64,000 bases of DNA from the NCBI GenBank assembly GCA_018136815.1, contig CM030932.1:5618407-5682406 (forward strand), in the 5' to 3' direction. The DNA comes from Isochrysis galbana (taxonomy: Eukaryota; Haptophyta; Isochrysidales; Isochrysidaceae). Of the stretch, positions 62,164 through 64,000 are shown one piece after another; positions within the stretch are counted from its first letter, which is position 1, and every line of letters starts with the position of its first letter. Both the position numbers and the translations under genes were made by a program. Below the pieces are notes generated by a model. It was not told the origin of the DNA. It did no database searches and worked only from the letters and a program-made list of their open reading frames with translations.

Positions 62164-64000
62164 CGGCGACGTCAGACGTCAACCTTCAAAGGGCGCCACG
62201 GATGGCTGACTGAGACGAGGATTCTGCGCGCGGCCTGCTCGATTGGCGTGACTGTGTGGGTGGCCCCAGTGTATTTGGTGTCTGGCGGGGCCCCCCATTC
62301 AGATGGATCATCGAAATCGGGCACGCAGCGCGGCCGGCATCGGTTGGAAGATGGGTTCTCCGGGCCTCCCTAGGCGACGTCAGACGTCAACGTTCAAGGG
62401 GCGCCACGGATGGCTGACTGCGACGAGGATTCAGCGCGCGGCCTGCCCGATTGGCGTGACTGTGTGGGTGGCCGCAGTATATTTGGTGTCTGGCGGGGCC
62501 CCCCATCCAGGTGGATCATCGAAATCGGGCATGCAGCGCGGCCGGCATCGGTTGGAAGTTGGGCTCTCTGGACCTCCCTAGGCGACGTCAGACGTCAACG
62601 TTCAAGGGGCGCCACGGATGGCTGACTACGACGAGGATTCAGCGCGCGGCCTGCCCGATTGGCGTGACTGTGTGGGTGGCCCCAGTCTATTTGGTGTCTG
62701 GCGGAGCCCCCCATCCAGGTGGATCATCGAAATCGGGCACGCAGCGCGCCCGGACTCAGTTCGAAGTTGGGCTCTCTGGGCCTCCCTAGGCGACGTCAGA
62801 CGTCAACGTTCAAAGGGCGCCACGGATGGCTGATTGCGACGAGGATTCCGCGCGCGGCCTGCTCGATTGGCGTGACTGTCTGGGTGGCCCCTGTGTATTT
62901 GGTGTCTGGCGGGGCCCCCCATCCAGGTGGATCATCGAAATCGGGCACGCAGCGCGGCCGGACTCAGTTCGAAGTTGGGCTCTCCGGGCCTCACTCGGAG
63001 ACGTTGAACGTGCAATGGGCTCAGCGGATGGCTGATTTCGACGAGGTTTCGGCGCGCGTCCCGCCCGATTGGCGTGACTGTGTGGGTGGCCCCTGTGTAT
63101 TTGGTGTCTGGCGGAGCCCCCCATCCAGGTGGATCATCGAAATCGGGCACGCAGCGCGCCCGGACTCAGTTCGAAGTTGGGCTCTCTGGGCCTCCCTAGG
63201 CGACGTCAGACGTCAACGTTCAAGGGGCGCCACGGATGGCTGACTGCGACGAGGATTCAGCGCGCGGCCTGCCCGATTGGCGTGACTGTGTGGGTGGCCG
63301 CAGTATATTTGGTGTCTTGCGGGGCCCCCCATCCAGGTGGATCATCGAAATCAAGCATGCACCGCGCCCGGACTCAGTTCGAAGTTGGGCTCTCCGGGCC
63401 TCACTCGGAGACGTTGAACGTGCAATGGGCTCAGCGGATGGCTGATTTCGACGAGGTTTCGGCGCGCGTCCCGCCCGATTGGCGTGACTGTGTGGGTGGC
63501 CCCTGTGTATTTGGTATCTAGCGGGGCCCCCCATCCAGGTGGATCATCGAAATCGGGCACGCAGCGCGCCCGGACTCAGTTCGAAGTTGGGCTCTCTGGG
63601 CCTCCCTAGGCGACGGCTCAACTTGCAATGGGCTCAGCGGATGGCTGATTTCGACGAGGTTTCGGCGCGCGGCCTGCCCGATTGGCGTGACTGTGGGGGT
63701 GGCCCCTGTGTATTTGGTGTCTGGCGGGGCCCCCCATCCAGGTGGATCATCGAAATCGGGTACGCAGCGCGGCCGGACTCAGTTCGAAGTTGGGCTCTCC
63801 GGGCCTCACTCGGAGACGTTGAACGTGCAATGGGCTCAGCGGATGGCTGATTTCGACGAGGTTTTGGCGTGCGGCCTGCCCGATTGGCGTGACTGTGTGG
63901 GTGGCCCCTGTGTATTTGGTATCTAGCGGGGCCCCTCATCTTGATGGATCGTCAAAAACGGGCATGCACCGCGCCCGGTCTCGATTTGAAGTTGGGCTCT
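62164..64000 (+). repeat. Satellite array 2, 202-208-bp monomers of two types (continues past the edge)
   Basis: Nearly nine monomers, continuing past the right edge. Type A monomers (208 bp) have GACGTCAGACGTCAACG followed by GGGCGCCACGG before ATGGCTGA (GTCAGACGTC at 62171, 62379, 62587 and 62795, and again near 63210). Type B monomers (202-203 bp) have GACGTTGAACGTGCAATGGGC instead (ATGGCTGA at 63028, 63438, 63641 and 63843). In each unit the plus frame from ATGGCTGA can encode MAD[CFY]DE..., PDWRDCVGG, then FGVWR, SRWIIEI and SWAL, for 69-71 codons. In several units this ends at a TGA that overlaps the next unit's ATG. The family is homologous to array 1. Confidence 0.93.

Overview
This is nuclear DNA of a eukaryote, most likely a photosynthetic alga with a complex (secondary) plastid. 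Three lines of evidence point there. (1) Genes carry spliceosomal GT-AG introns, several very short (43-57 nt). (2) Several proteins belong to plastid-linked families (DUF760, an mTERF, a lumen-type protein with a twin-arginine signal). (3) These proteins and others start with an ER-type signal peptide followed by an Arg/Ser/Ala-rich stretch, as in bipartite plastid targeting. GC is high, and gene-free DNA is full of homopolymers, GA/CT tracts, satellites and transposon debris. A haptophyte- or stramenopile-like host fits, but the species cannot be named from this sequence.

Layout. 0-5.4 kb: a Tex/SRBD1-like gene cut by the left edge (minus), a broken Ty1/copia-like gag fossil, and a DUF760 plastid gene. 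5.7-13.1 kb: repeat debris, an RluA-type pseudouridine synthase in two exons, a 1.96-kb element with ~190-bp terminal inverted repeats, and a small complex I (NDUFB2-like) gene. 14.1-18.6 kb: an mTERF gene in three exons and a sugar nucleotidyltransferase-like gene. 18.9-23.5 kb: an orphan satellite leader, an unclassified two-frame element and a small two-exon membrane protein. 25.1-28.2 kb: a PX-TPS-TPP fusion gene in three exons. 29.8-32.0 kb: satellite array 1 and a LINE-like 3' end. 32.9-35.0 kb: transketolase. 36.7-37.9 kb: a dead hAT transposase. 38.8-41.2 kb: an AFG1/ZapE-type ATPase. 42.8-44.5 kb: a LINE-like insertion with a perfect 18-bp target duplication. 45.3-48.4 kb: xylulokinase and a lumen-type protein. 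50.1-55.2 kb: divergent RING-finger and NYN-domain genes. 56.6-58.2 kb: LINE and GC-rich repeats. 58.9-60.5 kb: a CNOT10-like gene interrupted by a 100-N assembly gap. 62.0-64.0 kb: satellite array 2, running off the right edge.

Metabolic links. Xylulokinase makes xylulose-5-phosphate, a substrate of the transketolase about 10 kb away. The nucleotidyltransferase-like protein and the trehalose-phosphate fusion both belong to sugar-phosphate/sugar-nucleotide metabolism. No operon-like grouping is implied.

The most unusual signals are: one ~202-208-bp satellite family in two distant, oppositely oriented arrays whose monomers share a conserved peptide frame; a PX-TPS-TPP protein lacking canonical catalytic residues; a ~150-bp block shared by the upstream regions of two unrelated genes; and a GC-rich interspersed repeat with a conserved hairpin.
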